The translations under genes were made by a program, and so were the position numbers. From Fragilaria crotonensis (Eukaryota; Bacillariophyta; Fragilariophyceae; Fragilariales; Fragilariaceae), in the NCBI GenBank assembly GCA_022925895.1, contig JAKSYS010000004.1, positions 338,768 to 402,767 on the forward strand: 64,000 nucleotides of DNA. Reading direction: 5' to 3'. The notes beneath the pieces are model-generated. The model made no database searches, had not been told where the DNA came from, and saw only the letters and a program-made list of their open reading frames with translations. Position 1 is the stretch's first letter. Each line of letters starts with the position of its first letter. Shown here piece by piece: positions 11,226-23,522 of this stretch.

Positions 11226-13112
11226 TCATTTAAAGTCACCGTCAAAACCTTGAAAGCCGGACATCATGAACGCATGATAGTATTTCTTCTTGGCAATCAA
11301 CGAGGTCCAATTCCATGACGATGTGAGCCGTCCATCAATGCAGCTACCACCATCATCGCCGGAACCATCAAAACCATGTTTGAAGTAATCGCAGAGTACC
11401 AATTTTCGGAGTCGATCAGGAGTACCAAAGTTGGTGGTAATGTAATTTTTGAAGACAACGTTGGATTCCCCCGCCTCGTCGGCTGTGACCGTGTCCAGAT
11501 CGTGCAGGAAGGAACAGATGGGATTGAGGAATCTTGGAATTTGAGTGTACTTGTCAATAAAGACCAGGGCGTTGGGGACGTCGCGATCTCCCAAATGGAT
11601 GACCGATAAGCCAACCCAAGGTGCTCCTGCTTCTGACTGCGTACTGGTCAGGAGCGAGCGCATGACCTTGGCGACTGAGGGACATGATTGGACGCGATGG
11701 AGTCCCTGTCCTGTATTGTATAGTTGGTAGGATGTGGATGTACTCAGCAGGTCTTCATCGGCACAAACCCACAACTTGTGCATGTGTCGTTGTACCTTTT
11801 GCCACAATCTGAGGGATTGCCAGCAAAAGGTGTATTGAGTGGAATGCGAATGCGACAGGGTCGGGCCGGTACTTCCGGATGTGCTAAAGGCAGAAAATCC
11901 GTAGCGAAGGTTGTTGTTGCTGGAGTATGGGGACATGCGCGATCCACCTGTGAGTTGGAGAGACAATTCCGACGATTCAGGAGCGTGAGGGTCAAAGTTG
12001 TCCTCCAGGTACTCCAACATGGTTTGAACTGGGCGAACGTTGGCATCCACGTAGGAAATGGCATCGCGGATACTCTCCAAAACACGTTCGACTTGATCGG
12101 GTGAAAGTTTCGAGTGAGGTGTCGAGTATTCTTGTACAAGTTCTTGTCTCATTGCTCTTTGACGCGAATGAATTTCATCAATTTCCTGTCGAGACAGCTT
12201 TGCCTTCGACCCATTCCCTCCATTCATGCGGCGACCATGGCTCACACCGACGACCCGTGTTGATTCAATCAATCGCGGATCCTTGAGCAATGCGTCACAA
12301 TCGTGATCCTGTAGGTATGGTGCCACGAGGAGTAAGTCCTTGTGCAATGAAAATCCAAGTGACTTTGCGACCGTTGGGGATTGGGCATCTTGCAAGAGGT
12401 ACATTAATTTTCCATAGGTTGTTCTCATGGAAGATGGATTCAAGACTTTGTTCCGACGACCAACTTCAAACATGGCTTGCAGAAGGACAGCATTTTCTTT
12501 GGGGTGTTTTGAGGCAGCGTTCCCCAGGACAATTGGTGGTTTGCCCGACCCCTTGCCACGAAGTAACTTGGCAACTGTACCATTTCGTTTTGGTTTTGAT
12601 TTTGCTTTCATTTTTCCATTTCTGCTAATCTGGTCCTTGCCACTGCCTTTTGCGTGACTGTGACTCGCGGTAGTAGAATCGGTCGGCGTTCCAGATGACG
12701 TTGCTATAGCCGTCCCAGGTGCCATGGATGTGATGAGAAAGTCACACAGTGCTGGTTCCTTCCCAGATGCGACAATCAAACCAGTGGCAATGTGTGCGGC
12801 TTCCAAGATACCATCCAAGATCCGTCGCACTTTGTTACCACGGCGTCCCGCCACGTCGACATGATCGGTATATTCACTAACATTCAAGCATTGTTCCATA
12901 ACTTGTAACAAGACGCGTTCTTCTGGAGAAAGACGTAGTGGTACGTACTGACAAAATGTAGCAAATTCCAAAACGTCAGCTTTGGAAGGTGTAGGCGTAG
13001 TTATGGACGCAGCTGTAGTTTCAGAGACAAGTATGTCGTCGCTGGCACTTTCATTGGCTTGCGTTTCATGTTCAGTCGATTCCATGGTCATGCCGCAAAA
13101 TGACTTTAACAT
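11226..13112 (-). CDS. UPF0652 / DUF2009-type conserved eukaryotic protein
   Basis: An uninterrupted 628-aa frame with the full look of a real gene. From memory, the C-terminal block (LSVIHLGDRDVPNALVFIDKYTQIPRFLNPI, described here by its central DVPNALVFIDKYTQ) and the middle block (AMFEVGRRNKVLNPSSMRTTYGKLMYLL region, key words NPSSMRTTYGKLMYLLQD) match the UPF0652/DUF2009 family found in plants, fungi and protists, whose function is not established. Residues about 150-185 are a low-complexity Ser/Lys-rich insert (HAKGSGKDQISRNGKMKAKS), possibly a nuclear or nucleolar signal. The start is uncertain: the ATG at 13112 has a weak context, while the ATGACCATGG at 13091-13085 is better. It is divergent from eIF3f and convergent with the SNARE gene. 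Confidence 0.75.
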   Translation of the reverse strand: MLKSFCGMTMESTEHETQANESASDDILVSETTAASITTPTPSKADVLEFATFCQYVPLRLSPEERVLLQVMEQCLNVSEYTDHVDVAGRRGNKVRRILDGILEAAHIATGLIVASGKEPALCDFLITSMAPGTAIATSSGTPTDSTTASHSHAKGSGKDQISRNGKMKAKSKPKRNGTVAKLLRGKGSGKPPIVLGNAASKHPKENAVLLQAMFEVGRRNKVLNPSSMRTTYGKLMYLLQDAQSPTVAKSLGFSLHKDLLLVAPYLQDHDCDALLKDPRLIESTRVVGVSHGRRMNGGNGSKAKLSRQEIDEIHSRQRAMRQELVQEYSTPHSKLSPDQVERVLESIRDAISYVDANVRPVQTMLEYLEDNFDPHAPESSELSLQLTGGSRMSPYSSNNNLRYGFSAFSTSGSTGPTLSHSHSTQYTFCWQSLRLWQKVQRHMHKLWVCADEDLLSTSTSYQLYNTGQGLHRVQSCPSVAKVMRSLLTSTQSEAGAPWVGLSVIHLGDRDVPNALVFIDKYTQIPRFLNPICSFLHDLDTVTADEAGESNVVFKNYITTNFGTPDRLRKLVLCDYFKHGFDGSGDDGGSCIDGRLTSSWNWTSLIAKKKYYHAFMMSGFQGFDGDFK

Positions 13113-13581
13113 ACGATTGGAACAGCAGATGTAGGAGAGAATGGTTGCGTAGTGAACGATGGATACTGTTGGATGATGTCAGATGCAAGATGAATGATGT
13201 GTGATGTATGTTGTATGATGAACGTTATTGGTTGTTGTGCCTCCTATCTCCTATCTGAATAAATGGGGAATAAAAGGGATTGGAATGGAACATGGAACCG
13301 TACCAGCAGAATTGGTGCAGGTGCGTATTTTAAAGTCGACCGTTGTACCACGTAGAAGACTGTACTGTCGTATGGTACCGATACACAGACATCTTTTCAC
13401 AAAGTCACATGCACGCCCACCGCCACCGACCAAGCGGACGACCAATTGCCGAGAACGGATGCATTTTTAGTTCGTGTCTGGTGCGCCAATTGCGGTTGGC
13501 GACAGACACGTCAGTTGTCGAAACGGCGGCCAGCGGGCTCCGGACACGCGCTCGTCGGATCGCTCTTGTCTTCCTCTCTTG

Positions 13582-13842
13582 CTACTGTCTACCTGGTACT
13601 GTTCGTCTTGCTAACAGTGCTGCAACCACAAAGAGTAAGATGGAAACCAAATGAATGACTTGAACTATAATCACAGCCAAACGAATGAAAAGCTTGGTTG
13701 TCCGGGCATGAATGTGGACAGCCTGCAAGACGTTCTGAAGCTTGGACCATCTACGACGTTGTAGTGCATCCCATGTCAATACACTCCAACTCTCCTTACC
13801 TCCAACCCTCCAGAGCCATTTCACGTATCGTCCATTGTACAA
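13582..13842 (-). CDS. Possible small membrane protein, hypothetical
   Basis: An 86-aa frame starting only 30 bases from the eIF3f ATG on the opposite strand. It has a basic, tryptophan-rich N-terminus (YVKWLWRVGG) and one strong hydrophobic segment (IIVQVIHLVSILLFVVAALL) followed by arginines. I do not recognise a family. It could be chance coding in the shared promoter region between eIF3f and the UPF0652-like gene. Confidence 0.2.
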   Translation of the reverse strand: MYNGRYVKWLWRVGGKESWSVLTWDALQRRRWSKLQNVLQAVHIHARTTKLFIRLAVIIVQVIHLVSILLFVVAALLARRTVPGRQ

Positions 13843-13872
13843 CTCCGACTAGAGATTAGAATTGGTTTGACC

Positions 13873-14979
13873 ATGGTATCGAGCATGACAAGTATTGCGA
13901 ATCCGACAAATGCGACAACAACTAGCAATAGTACAAGCAACCCGGCCCTTCTTCTCGACGGAGATGTTGCGGCAGCAACTGTCGTGACAGTTCATCCTCT
14001 CGTCTTGTTGAGTGTCTTGGATCATCACACTCGACGACAGGAACCAAATGGACGTGTCATTGGAACTTTGTTGGGACGACGAAATGGAAACATGGTACGT
14101 TTGTGTTGCTTTTGTATAAATATGGCGAGATCCCATACTACCTTGTTGAAGTTACTAATTCCCACACACACACTGCTACTACTACGTTAGGTTGAAATTA
14201 CCAATTGCTTCGCTGTTCCACACGCCGAACGCGGTTATGAAGTTGCCATTGGCAAGGATTTCAACAAGACCATGTTGCAATTGCATCGCAAGGCAAACCG
14301 AAAGGAGGTGGTTGTCGGTTGGTACGCCTCGGCCTGTGACAGCACAACCGGAACCACGGATGCCAATGGTTCGGAAGATGCTGGTGAAAAGTCACCAGCT
14401 GTTGTGACTCCACTCGTCTCGGATACGTCCTCTCTCATTCATGATTTCTATGCCACGGAAGCGGAAGATGGAGATCCAATTCATTTGGTCGTTGATACGA
14501 GACTGCTGGATGATTCGATTCAGATCCGGGGATACACGTCGAGTCCGGTTCTCATTCAGAATGAACCACTAGCCAATCTCTTTCATGAAATTAAAGTTGT
14601 TGTGCAATCGACCGAAGCAGAAGCCATTTGTCTCCATGAAATGCACAAACAACATGTCACCGCAGACGACAACACTACTAGTGACGACAAGAACCCCGTA
14701 TCACAGCTTCAAGCCAGCATGGGACAGTTGCTTCAATCGTTGGAAACTACCTCGTCGTATGTGGATGACGTTGTGGATGGCCGCCGTCCTGCCGATCCCA
14801 CGGTGGGACGGGCCATTTCCAATGTCATGGCACAAGTACCACGCATCCTACCCGCAAGTCGATTCGAAACTGTCTTTCATGAGAATTTACAAGATTTGCT
14901 CATGGTGACCTACTTGTCCAATTTGACCCGGACGCAATTGGATATTGCTGAAAAGTTACAGACGAGTTTGGGAATTTGA
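13873..14979 (+). CDS. EIF3F: Translation initiation factor eIF3 subunit f
   Basis: Coding sequence joins 13873-14094 and 14191-14979 (336 aa); the intron begins GTACGT, ends ACGTTAG, and sits in phase 0. The ATG at 13873 has a good context (ACCATGG). The protein is an MPN-domain subunit of the eIF3 complex, which loads the 40S ribosome. Visible landmarks are VTVHPLVLLSVLDHH, GRVIGTLLG, VEITNCFAVPH, FNKTMLQLHR, VVVGWYAS, SSLIHDFY and DPIHLVVDT. The JAMM zinc ligands of active MPN+ proteases are not evident, as expected for eIF3f. The C-terminal helix (VGRAISNVMAQVPRI to AEKLQTSLGI) is repeated as a broken fragment at 21,718-21,870. An Asn/Asp/Thr-rich insert lies between residues about 245 and 260. 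Confidence 0.93.
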
Positions 14980-15486
14980 GATTTTGGCGGGGTCGTCAGC
15001 CGCGGACTGCGTAGTACAGTTTTCGGAGCATGTATGACAGCAAGAGTTCGTGGACTGTGAGATACGAGTTACGAACAAAACGCATCCGCGATTGTGGCGA
15101 TGAATCTGCTATGTTAGCAGACAAGAGGGTGCTAGATCCCAAGCAAAGTAGAATGACAATTTACTGATGGCGTAGAATGATGCTCAGGCAAGGTTTTGCA
15201 GTACTGCTATCCAACTGTGTTGTCAAGTATTACTATGAAACACAATTGTATACCCCGAAGTGCTATACATGCGTCGTCACTCTCGAGCCACCGATTGATA
15301 CTTGTAATTGTGGTACTGCACATTCAAACACAACCGGCTAGGGCGCCTGCCCGAAATGACGAGGAAGTGGGTTGTCTTGTTCATTTGGACGACTGGAACC
15401 AAGACGGAAACTGCGAAGACGCTGGATGTTAAAGTTTTGTACTCGTAATGAACTATGGTACCTTCGTTATCTCCCTACCTGACGGC

Positions 15487-15760
15487 CAATAAGAAGTTTT
15501 GACCACCTCCTATCTCACTGGTCATGCCACCGTTGCCGCCATCGCTTCCCCCCTGGAACGTCAGTGGGCAAGTCACCATGAATTTGTGAATCGCACTTCC
15601 ATTCCCCTTGAGGATTGGACTTCCATAACTGGACGACACCTGCATCTCCACTAGTGGCAAGGACAGTCCCAGTGACATTCCATTGGCATTTCCAGGAGCC
15701 ATGTGATGGCAACACCTGGGTCGAGGTCAACTCCAACTTCTCATTTGATTCAATCCAAGC
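15487..15760 (-). pseudogene. SEH1 remnant: only the last WD repeat kept
   Basis: The reading LELTSTQVLPSHGSWKCQWN onward, through TGTVLATSGDAGVVQLW and GEWKC, equals the end of the intact SEH1 at 22,383. Immediately before it comes PAFAWIESNEK, which matches DNA upstream of the SEH1 start in copy B (near 23,590). An internal deletion equivalent to about 22,630-23,590 of copy B therefore removed the start codon and the earlier WD repeats. A further frameshift lies near the end (the GGSDGGNGG reading is in another frame). Confidence 0.88.
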
Positions 15761-16090
15761 AAATGCTGGAAGTGTTTTGGTTTGAGTAGACAGAGTAGAC
15801 ATCATGTACGCAATTCCAACCGTCGGACGGTAGACGTACTGCCATCCATGATACCAAGTTGCCTAAAACACAGTGGTGTCCGGGTTGCAGGTTGTGGGTC
15901 GCGGTTACGAACGTCCGATTTCTGCCAGGGAGTATGAGGACGAGTACGCAGTGTCCATTCCGGAAGACCACCTGCACAGTAGACAATTGCAGGGATCTGA
16001 CGGTCTCAAGCTTGAACAGCGTTGATGTGGCTAGTTTTCAATGTCCGTCCACAGCCCGCACCAACCCGTTGCTTACTTGTAGAGGCCATA

Positions 16091-19000
16091 TCAACGAACG
16101 TCGACGTCCCTCTTACAAGCATCAACAATCGAATGGATAAGAGGGCCAGGTTCAGGTGTGGCTTCTTGCCTTCCCAAAGCACGATCGCTTTGTTCGACTA
16201 ACCAATCGTGTCTCGCAATGGAACCACAGGTGTTCCAGAGCAGATCCAGAGCCTTTTGAAAATAAAAGGCAGCGTCATCGTAATTGCCAAGTCTGGCATG
16301 AAAGAATCCTGCCCTCTCGAGAGCGTATGCTTCCATGTGGGGAAGCCCGCAGAAGCGAGCTTGCCGATAGCGGCGTTGTAGGCGGCAGAAACAGCACCGT
16401 GCTTTGCTGATTTTCGGATCACCAGGTCCTCGGCATCCAAAAACGACAGATATGGCGGAGAATTCGGACAACCACGCGATACGGCGGTTGCAAGTCGCCT
16501 GCGATACCTTCTTGCCAGCTTGAGGTGCTTTCGTTTCCCATTTTGCTGGTAGCAACAATAGGATGCGATTCCGCCATAGAGGGAGTTTGAAGGTGTTCCG
16601 TAGCTGTAGAAGAAAGCCTTGCCCATCGACGTCAATTCGATCAGAACAGATTCAGCCAATGACCAGAATCCGAAACAGCATGCCAATATTGCCTTATAGT
16701 TCAAAGTCATCATCACGAGTATTCGATGGTTTGATGCCAGCGCTCGGCGAATATACGTTTCTTCATCCATAAATTCACCAGTGAGGATCGTCAACTCCTG
16801 CCAGCTCAGCGATCCATCGTTCCGTAAGTTCAGGACGAATTGTATGACTGGTTGCGTCCACATATCCATTGCCTCCTGAGAAGAATCACCGATTAACCGA
16901 GCATCTGCCCTCATTGAGGTTTCCAATTTCTCGATATTCGTGCCCAGAACGGCTTGTGTACCATACATCATGGCGAGGCAATAGGTCCCGTAAAGGACAT
17001 CACCGACTTCAAATCCAATGCTCGCCGCTCGTCGGAGAGTCTCTGGCATACCCCGGAGTGACTCGTACCAATGTATCAGTAACGTGAGTGACAAGACAGT
17101 CGTAGTACACTCCGCATCTCTGACCTGCATTTTGTCGAGAAGGGCGAGGGCAAGCTTGCCGAATCTGTATGCTCCACGGAAGTTGCCACTGGATAGCTGA
17201 GCAACACCATACATCGCTAACGCACATGCCGAGTACGCGTTGAGTCCGCCATTGAGTGTCGATTGTAACGCCAAAAGCGCTGAGTAGACACCGAGATTCG
17301 CCTCATCTTTTAGGAAGCAGTAATTGGACAAATTAACCAATATTCGTGATGTGGCTGTTGCAGCCTCGTCTTTCATTAAGGGCAAGCTCAAAATGTCGTC
17401 GTCAGACTTCCGACCTAGCATCCACTTGACCTTGAAAAGCTTCGAACCGATGAGCCGAAAGGATACCTTTCGTGGTACAATTATTCCCAGTGAACACAGT
17501 GCACGAATGGCAGCAGCTATTGACGACTCCACATCATTCTGTGCCATGACACATTCTACCCCGACAATCAACGCGTTGATCCTCATTCTGGTTGCCTTAG
17601 CACGATCTAGAACTTCGTTCGTCATCTCCGTGCATGCGTCATGATTGCCAACGATCAGCTCCATTCTTGCAAGAGTCTCAGTCATTTCAAAAGCCAGGTC
17701 ATAGAAATCAGTCCACTTTCGCGCATCATCCAAGAGCGAGAGCCCACGACGAAGTGCCGTGGCCGCATCAATAAATGCACTTTTTTCTTTGCAATACTTG
17801 GCTGCTTCAAGATGAAGACGAGCCAACTCCATACGATTTGTGTCGTCACGCACGAAATGAGGCGCATGAAAGAGGTGAACACATGCACGGTACCTGGATT
17901 CAGCACCACCAATCGCCAGTAAGACAGTTCCAATCGCCAAATGAATTCGTCCTTTCTCCTCCTCATCAATCAAGGACCGAAATTCAGTTTGGATAGTGTC
18001 ATGGCTGAATTGATATCCTTCTGTGATCTTCTCGACAAACCCTCCGCGTACAGCGTCCTGTATTGCCGTCGATATCGTGTGCTGTAATAGCGTTTCGCTA
18101 GAATGCCTTTTCTCGTCCGACTCGTCGTCGATATCTTGATCATCAAGCGACAACCTAACGCGCACCACAAGATCTTCAGTGAAGCGATATCCAAGCAGAG
18201 AGGCAATCTTGAGACTTTCTTGAACCGTAATTGGGAGCGACAGTACCTTCCTCGCCAGGATTTCTGCTAGAGTGATAGAGATCATGACTTCCTTTGAATC
18301 TGGTCCACGTCAAACTCCCACGATCCCGTGTTCGAATTCTGCACCAGCAATCCCTCCCACTGAAGAAATTCGATGAGCTTCATCACATGATACGGGTTTC
18401 CCATCGTTTTCTTGGCAATGATGCTGCTCAACTCTTTTGTCGAGGAGGTGGATGTTCCAATTATGCTGGAGATCAGCTCAAGAACACCCTCGCTGTCAAG
18501 ATTATCCAGTGATAGATCCAAAGCGTCCTCGTTACTCTTCATCTCATCGAAGATATCAGCAACACATGCAGACTCCTCGTCGCGGTAGGCCAGGATGATC
18601 ATGATGTTCGAAAGCTCATGGCCATGAAGCAGGACCTCAATCAGCTTCCTTGAGTCGTCGTCCATGCGATGTATGTCATCGATGAATAGCACTATCGGAT
18701 GCTTGTCGCAAGACACGGCTTGCAAAAAGGTTTTGATGGCTACCTTAAACTTGGCATATGCCGCGACATTCCTAACTGACATGTCAGAACCTCCACTGTC
18801 CTGTCCCGGTGCGTTGTCGAGGAGGGGAGATAGGTTGGAGATGCACTTCTCCAAAACGCGTCCATATTCAACTCCCAGCTGCTGCTGAAACTGAATTCGT
18901 CGTTCTTCAGTAAAGTCTGGCGATTGAATAAGGAGATCGCACAAATCCGAAAGTGCTGCCATGATGGCGGAGTTTGGTTCTTGGACTGACGAATTCTGAA

Positions 19001-19341
19001 AATACCTTCCCGACGCAAAGAAGCCGTTGCTTTCGAATACATGCTTTCGGAGGTGATCGACAAGCGATGTTTTTCCAGACCCAGCATCACCATGGACGAT
19101 AACTTTCGTCACCTTCTGGCGTTGATCATTGTTAGACAATCGGGAATATGCGTCCAGCAAAAAGTTTTGTCTCTCGACTCCGGCCGTACAGCACCACTTC
19201 ATCAATGGCTGTCGAGAACTCCAAAGCATCGTCATCCTCCTCGCTGCGAGGGTAATAGCTGTCCGTGACGGAGCTCAAATCCACACTAGCCGCAGTGCTT
19301 TTATCAAGCGGCACTTCTGAATATCCGTGACGAACTGGCAT
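16091..19341 (-). pseudogene. AAA_16/STAND-type ATPase with TPR-like tail, copy A (frameshifted)
   Basis: The start reads MPVRHGYSEVPLDKSTAA, and the reading frame changes three times. The first change is near 19,160 (one base more than copy B). The second is near 18,293 (a T run one shorter than copy B). The third is near 16,340 (a G run one shorter). Domains in order: Walker A (VHGDAGSGKTSLV), Walker B with tandem acids (PIVLFIDDIHRMDDDSRK), a sensor-like strand (NIMIILAYRDEES), the GNPYHVMKLIEFLQWEGLL helix of AAA_16 proteins, a winged-helix-like stretch (VQESLKIASLLGYRFTE), then about 600 residues of TPR-like helices ending in AFYFQKALDLL. This resembles the ATPase module of multi-domain signalling ATPases (STAND class). 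No kinase or cyclase domain is attached. With the present sequence it cannot be translated whole. Confidence 0.8.
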
Positions 19342-19429
19342 GATGACAGATGATTTTGTGAACCCTTCTTTTACCAATCGGGAGGTTTTGGTTGTGTTCG
19401 AAGTTTGAAGTTTGAACTCGAACTTCATA

Positions 19430-21717
19430 GCAGGTACTATGTACGACTACTAGAGTACTAGTAGAAGGCTCACACGAGTATGCCATGTACAAGTACTAGG
19501 ACCAGCGAGTTGTGCTGATTCTCTTTAAACATAAAACTTGATGAAAGATGGTATCGAGTTCCGAAAATGAAACAACATGTGCTCCGGTACTTGTAGGACA
19601 ATCTGTCTTTAAAGGAGATGAATCTGAAATATTCCACTACGTATTCCAAGTACTTCTATGACACGTGTATTTCGCCCTCTAGTACTACATATCGAACGTT
19701 GTTATGTCAAACGTCCACATATTTCACATGGCATCTACGTGGTTTACTTAAGGAGAAGCAGTAATCTTCCAATCCAAAATCCACTTCATTTGACGGAGTT
19801 TCTCTGTTGTCTAAAGCGAGGTCTTTTACACCCAAGTTTCCAAGTACGATGTGCACATAAGCAGTCATTCAAGTTTTGATTTTCTTGAAAATGAACTTGT
19901 GTCTTGTGTCCATGCGAAAACTCTTTTGCCGCCGTTTCGAACTCCCATGAAATCCCGTCGAAGTTCAAAGTGGAAACGCGACATGACTCCTGTGTACATG
20001 TAGTGGTGTGGATTTCTTGTAGCAATTGAAGTGAAGATGTCCTCAATACGCTGAGGCATTGCTGGAGAAAGTTCTGCTACTTGTTCGTAGGAACAACAGT
20101 TGACAACAGTATGAAAATCAACATGACAATTGGATGTGGGGGGCAGCAGGCAGGATTAAAATCACTTGGATGGTTCCATAAATCAGCAACGGTTTCAAAT
20201 ACAGTCTTTGGTCTGTTATGAAGGACAAGCAGTACACCACCGGAGGAAGGGATGATGATGAAGAAGTGAGTCATCAGTTATTTTCTTGGTGTTCACAAGC
20301 AAGAACAACCACCAGCAAACAATCTGCCTTCTGCATCTTGCTTACCTAGTATAGCTATTAGTACGCCCATCTATCTCTTGTCACGTTTGAATGTTTGCTT
20401 GAGTACTAGTACACGTAAGAAACTGGCATTTCAACTGGTCCTCACCAGCTCTGCCCACTTCCACTGCCTGGATTCGATGCAGCAGCAGTTGCTTGCTGCA
20501 CTAGCTGGGCTCTTTCCATCATGTCACAAAGTCTCAATATCTCCTTTGTTAGGAAGTTAATCATATCTTGTTGAGGATTGCAAACTGAATTCACTTGGAG
20601 CCAGCACTCCATGGTTGACTTCTTACTCCAGTAGCGTGGATGTAGGGTAGTTAGTAGTTTGTCATATAGCTTTGCGCAATGATCAATTTTGATTCCAAAG
20701 TCCGTGTTCTTGGGACGATGCACCAGCAGTGACGTCGTTGGAAGTCTTGACCATGATTGCGTTAGTACTTCTAACAAGAACAGAGGTGCATCATTATGAT
20801 TGAGACATCAAAAACAATACCTTCTTATTGTTTCTGGAGTCCTATGGGAGAGGGGATGGATTGATGAGGGAAGTCTTGAGAGGTACAATATGGATCCCCT
20901 GACCAGGATTTTGATGGCAAGCTGTTGTCTCAATTTTGCAGAGGAAATGACAGCAGCCCTCCAACATGCTTGATGTTGGGAAGGAGCTGCTGGGTGTTTC
21001 AGTTGTCATTACCCCTAATACAGCTGGGGTTTCATGAAAGGTTGCTACAGATGAAAGCCTCTGAACTCAAAAAGGAGCTAGGACAGATTTAAAGAGTTAG
21101 TTCTTGAATGTACCAGCAGACATTTGTTGGACTGAGACCCCCATTCAAAAGCTATCGAGACAAGCAAGGGCGTACGTAAGCTGTGCATACTAGAATTATT
21201 CTCTTAACCAGAGCAACAGCAACACAGCCGATGACAGCACCCTAGTAATGCTTATGCTGCCACTGATTTAGCACCTTCACTGCAGGCTGTTCAAAACCCA
21301 CAGGGCTGCAATTGACTTTGATGCCTGCTTTGTGAATGCTTTTGTATCCAAGCTCGTGAGGGATGTCTTGTTAAGGAACACAAAAGAGGTGGTGTCAGAA
21401 GAATGAGACAAGGAGGGTGTGGATCGAGTTCAGTGAGGAGGATGGGGCATCAATCAAGTTTTTAGATTACTGAGTCTATGTGCCCCAATGATACGCACCA
21501 GTCACAGGACAAACCAGCCATACAAGATTTGCTCACTGGCAAAATTTACATACTGAGTTTGCTTACTGCAAAGAAAAATTGCTTACAACAGACCTTCCTG
21601 ATGTTACTGTTGTTGTTTGTTCTGCATTCTCTTGCGCAGTCCAATGGCCTTGCTCTCCAAACTTGTTACACTAATCCTATGGAATTGAGTACCAAAATGT
21701 TCCACCAGCAAGTAAAC
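19430..21717. other. Spacer between the two duplicated segments
   Basis: No recognised gene. The start (19,437-19,500) is dense in GTAC words. A 111-aa minus frame at 20,777-20,442 (ends PGSGSGQSW) looks weakly coding but matches nothing I know. 20.8-21.5 kb shows no open structure. Confidence 0.45.
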
Positions 21718-21870
21718 CATGGGACAGGCCATTTCCAATGTCATGACAAAAGTACCAGGTACCAATATCCTTCTCACATGTCGATTCAAAACTGTCTTTC
21801 GCGAGAAGTTGCATGATTTGCTCATGGTTCCCAAGTTTTTGACCCGGAAGCAACTGGATATTGAGACACT
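21718..21870 (+). pseudogene. eIF3f C-terminal fragment
   Basis: The translation MGQAISNVMTKVPG followed by CRFKTVFREKLHDLLMV and LTRKQLDIE aligns to the last 55 residues of eIF3f at 14,810-14,979. It lacks all of the MPN domain and carries small indels, so it is a dead by-product of the duplication. Confidence 0.88.
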
Positions 21871-22382
21871 TGTATGGGAACGTCAGACGCGCACCGTACT
21901 GCAGTGTTTGGATTATGCGTGAGAGTGAGCGCGCGTGGACTGTCAGGTATGATATTCATTACGAACAACATTTGTGGTTGTGTGGTAATGCTTTGTTGGG
22001 AAGGCAAGGGTGCTAGAGCCCAAGCAAAGTAGAATGTTAATTTACCGATGGAGTAGAATGATCTTCAGTAAAGTATTGATACTACTGCTATCGAACTGAA
22101 TTGTCAGTGGACTTAAGCACAATTGTATAGCCCTAAGTGCTACATGTCGCGACTCGCGACCCACCGTTTGATACTACGATATGGCACATTCGAACACAAC
22201 CGGTTAGGGCGCCCACCCGAGACAACGTGAAACTAGGGTGTCTTGTTCATTTGGACGACCGGAACCACTTGACAAGTGCTGGATTTGACACCACTCGCGA
22301 CTGTCGTAGCAAGATACTGGTAGTACTGAACTAACTATAGTTATCACTCCACCTGACTGCCTTCATGAGTCTTGACCACCTC

Positions 22383-23522
22383 CTATCCCTGCATGATTTC
22401 ATCACTACTAATACCACCGTTGCCACCATCGCCACCCCCTGGAATGTCAGAGGGCAAGTCACCATGAATTTGTGAAACGCACTTCCATTCCCCTTGAGGA
22501 TTGGACTTCCATAACTGGACCACACCTGCATCTCCACTAGTGGCAAGGACAGTCCCAGTGACATTCCATTGGCATTTCCAGGAGCCCTGTGACGGCAACA
22601 CCTGGGTGGAGGTCAACTCCAACTCCTCATCATCCAGGCGATTGAGTTGATACACCCGAAGAGGCCCACCCTGCTCCGTCGCGGCGATCCAATGAAAGCG
22701 ACGTCCCACATTGGGAGCCCATGCCACATCCAACACAGGACCAGCATGTTTGGGAAACTGCAACGACATTTGCGTCCACTGTCTCGATGCCGCAATGTAC
22801 CTCCAAATCGCCAAATGCGTGCTCCCACCCACCACCAAGGTGGGAGGTTCGAAACGTCCCGTGCACCAACTCAACGACGATATCCCCCCACTTCCCGAAA
22901 ACGCTTGGAAGCTCCCCTGCAGGGGCCACTGACTAAGATTCTGCAAATCCACAGCCTCATAGATCCGACAAATACCATCGGCACTGGCTGTGGCCAATTG
23001 CAGTCCGAAATGGCGAGGTGCGAATTCGACTCGAGTCACGTGCGTCCTCGCGTCCGTGAGATTCGTTCGGACCAGCCAGTGCGTCCCCTGTTCTTCCCAC
23101 ACCTTGACTTCACAATCGCTGCTACCGCAGGTCGCAACTAACGTTCCGAATTCGGCATGCGACCAACTCAAATGTGTGACTGCTCCACGATGGGCCTGGA
23201 AGTGAGATGCCACGGCCCATGTATTACTGGTATTGTTGTTATTGTTGTTGGTTGTGGTTCCGTCGTGTGCATGATCGCCATTGCTGGTAGTGGTAGTACT
23301 GCCACATGGTTGTAAATTCCAAATACGTACGTGACGATCACCACTGCAGGTGGCCATACGGCGACCGTAAATATCGAAACTGACGTGATGAATGTAATCG
23401 GAATGGAGGGACGAAAGAATCTGAGTCGAGGACTCGGTTCTCACTAGAACTTTGTTGTTGTCCGTCATGATAACATCGTTCTTGACACTGCCGTTACTAT
23501 CGGATGAGATCATTGAAGACAT
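22383..23522 (-). CDS. SEH1: Nucleoporin SEH1 (WD40), intact copy
   Basis: A 379-aa WD-repeat protein. I chose the ATG at 23,522 (MSSMISSDSNG) because family similarity begins shortly after (SSLHSDYIHHVSFDIYGRRMATCSGD, key words DYIHHVSFDIYG). The longer frame upstream to 23,819 has matching DNA in copy A outside any gene. SEH1 landmarks are RHVRIWN, HRGAVTHLSWSHAEFG, DCEVKVWEE, TRVEFAPRHFGLQLATASAD, GICRIYEA, LSQWPLQ, VLDVAWAPNVGRRFHWIA, and WKCQWNVTGTVLATSGD with VVQLWK. SEH1 belongs to the Y-complex of the nuclear pore and to GATOR2. An Asn/Thr-rich insert (HDGTTTNNNNNNTSNTW) lies in the first blades. The C-terminal tail is glycine-rich. Confidence 0.9.
   Translation of the reverse strand: MSSMISSDSNGSVKNDVIMTDNNKVLVRTESSTQILSSLHSDYIHHVSFDIYGRRMATCSGDRHVRIWNLQPCGSTTTTSNGDHAHDGTTTNNNNNNTSNTWAVASHFQAHRGAVTHLSWSHAEFGTLVATCGSSDCEVKVWEEQGTHWLVRTNLTDARTHVTRVEFAPRHFGLQLATASADGICRIYEAVDLQNLSQWPLQGSFQAFSGSGGISSLSWCTGRFEPPTLVVGGSTHLAIWRYIAASRQWTQMSLQFPKHAGPVLDVAWAPNVGRRFHWIAATEQGGPLRVYQLNRLDDEELELTSTQVLPSQGSWKCQWNVTGTVLATSGDAGVVQLWKSNPQGEWKCVSQIHGDLPSDIPGGGDGGNGGISSDEIMQG

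Larger units (their letters stand above)
14808..19420. repeat. Segmental duplication, copy A
   Basis: From the last 170 bases of eIF3f to just upstream of the STAND-type gene, this segment is similar in order and orientation to 21,718-27,470. Shared landmarks include the eIF3f C-terminus, intergenic words such as CCCAAGCAAAGTAGAATG, the SEH1 C-terminus, ATTCCGGAAGACCACCTGCA and the AAA ATPase gene. Copy A is about 1 kb shorter because most of SEH1 has been deleted. Boundaries are approximate. Confidence 0.9.
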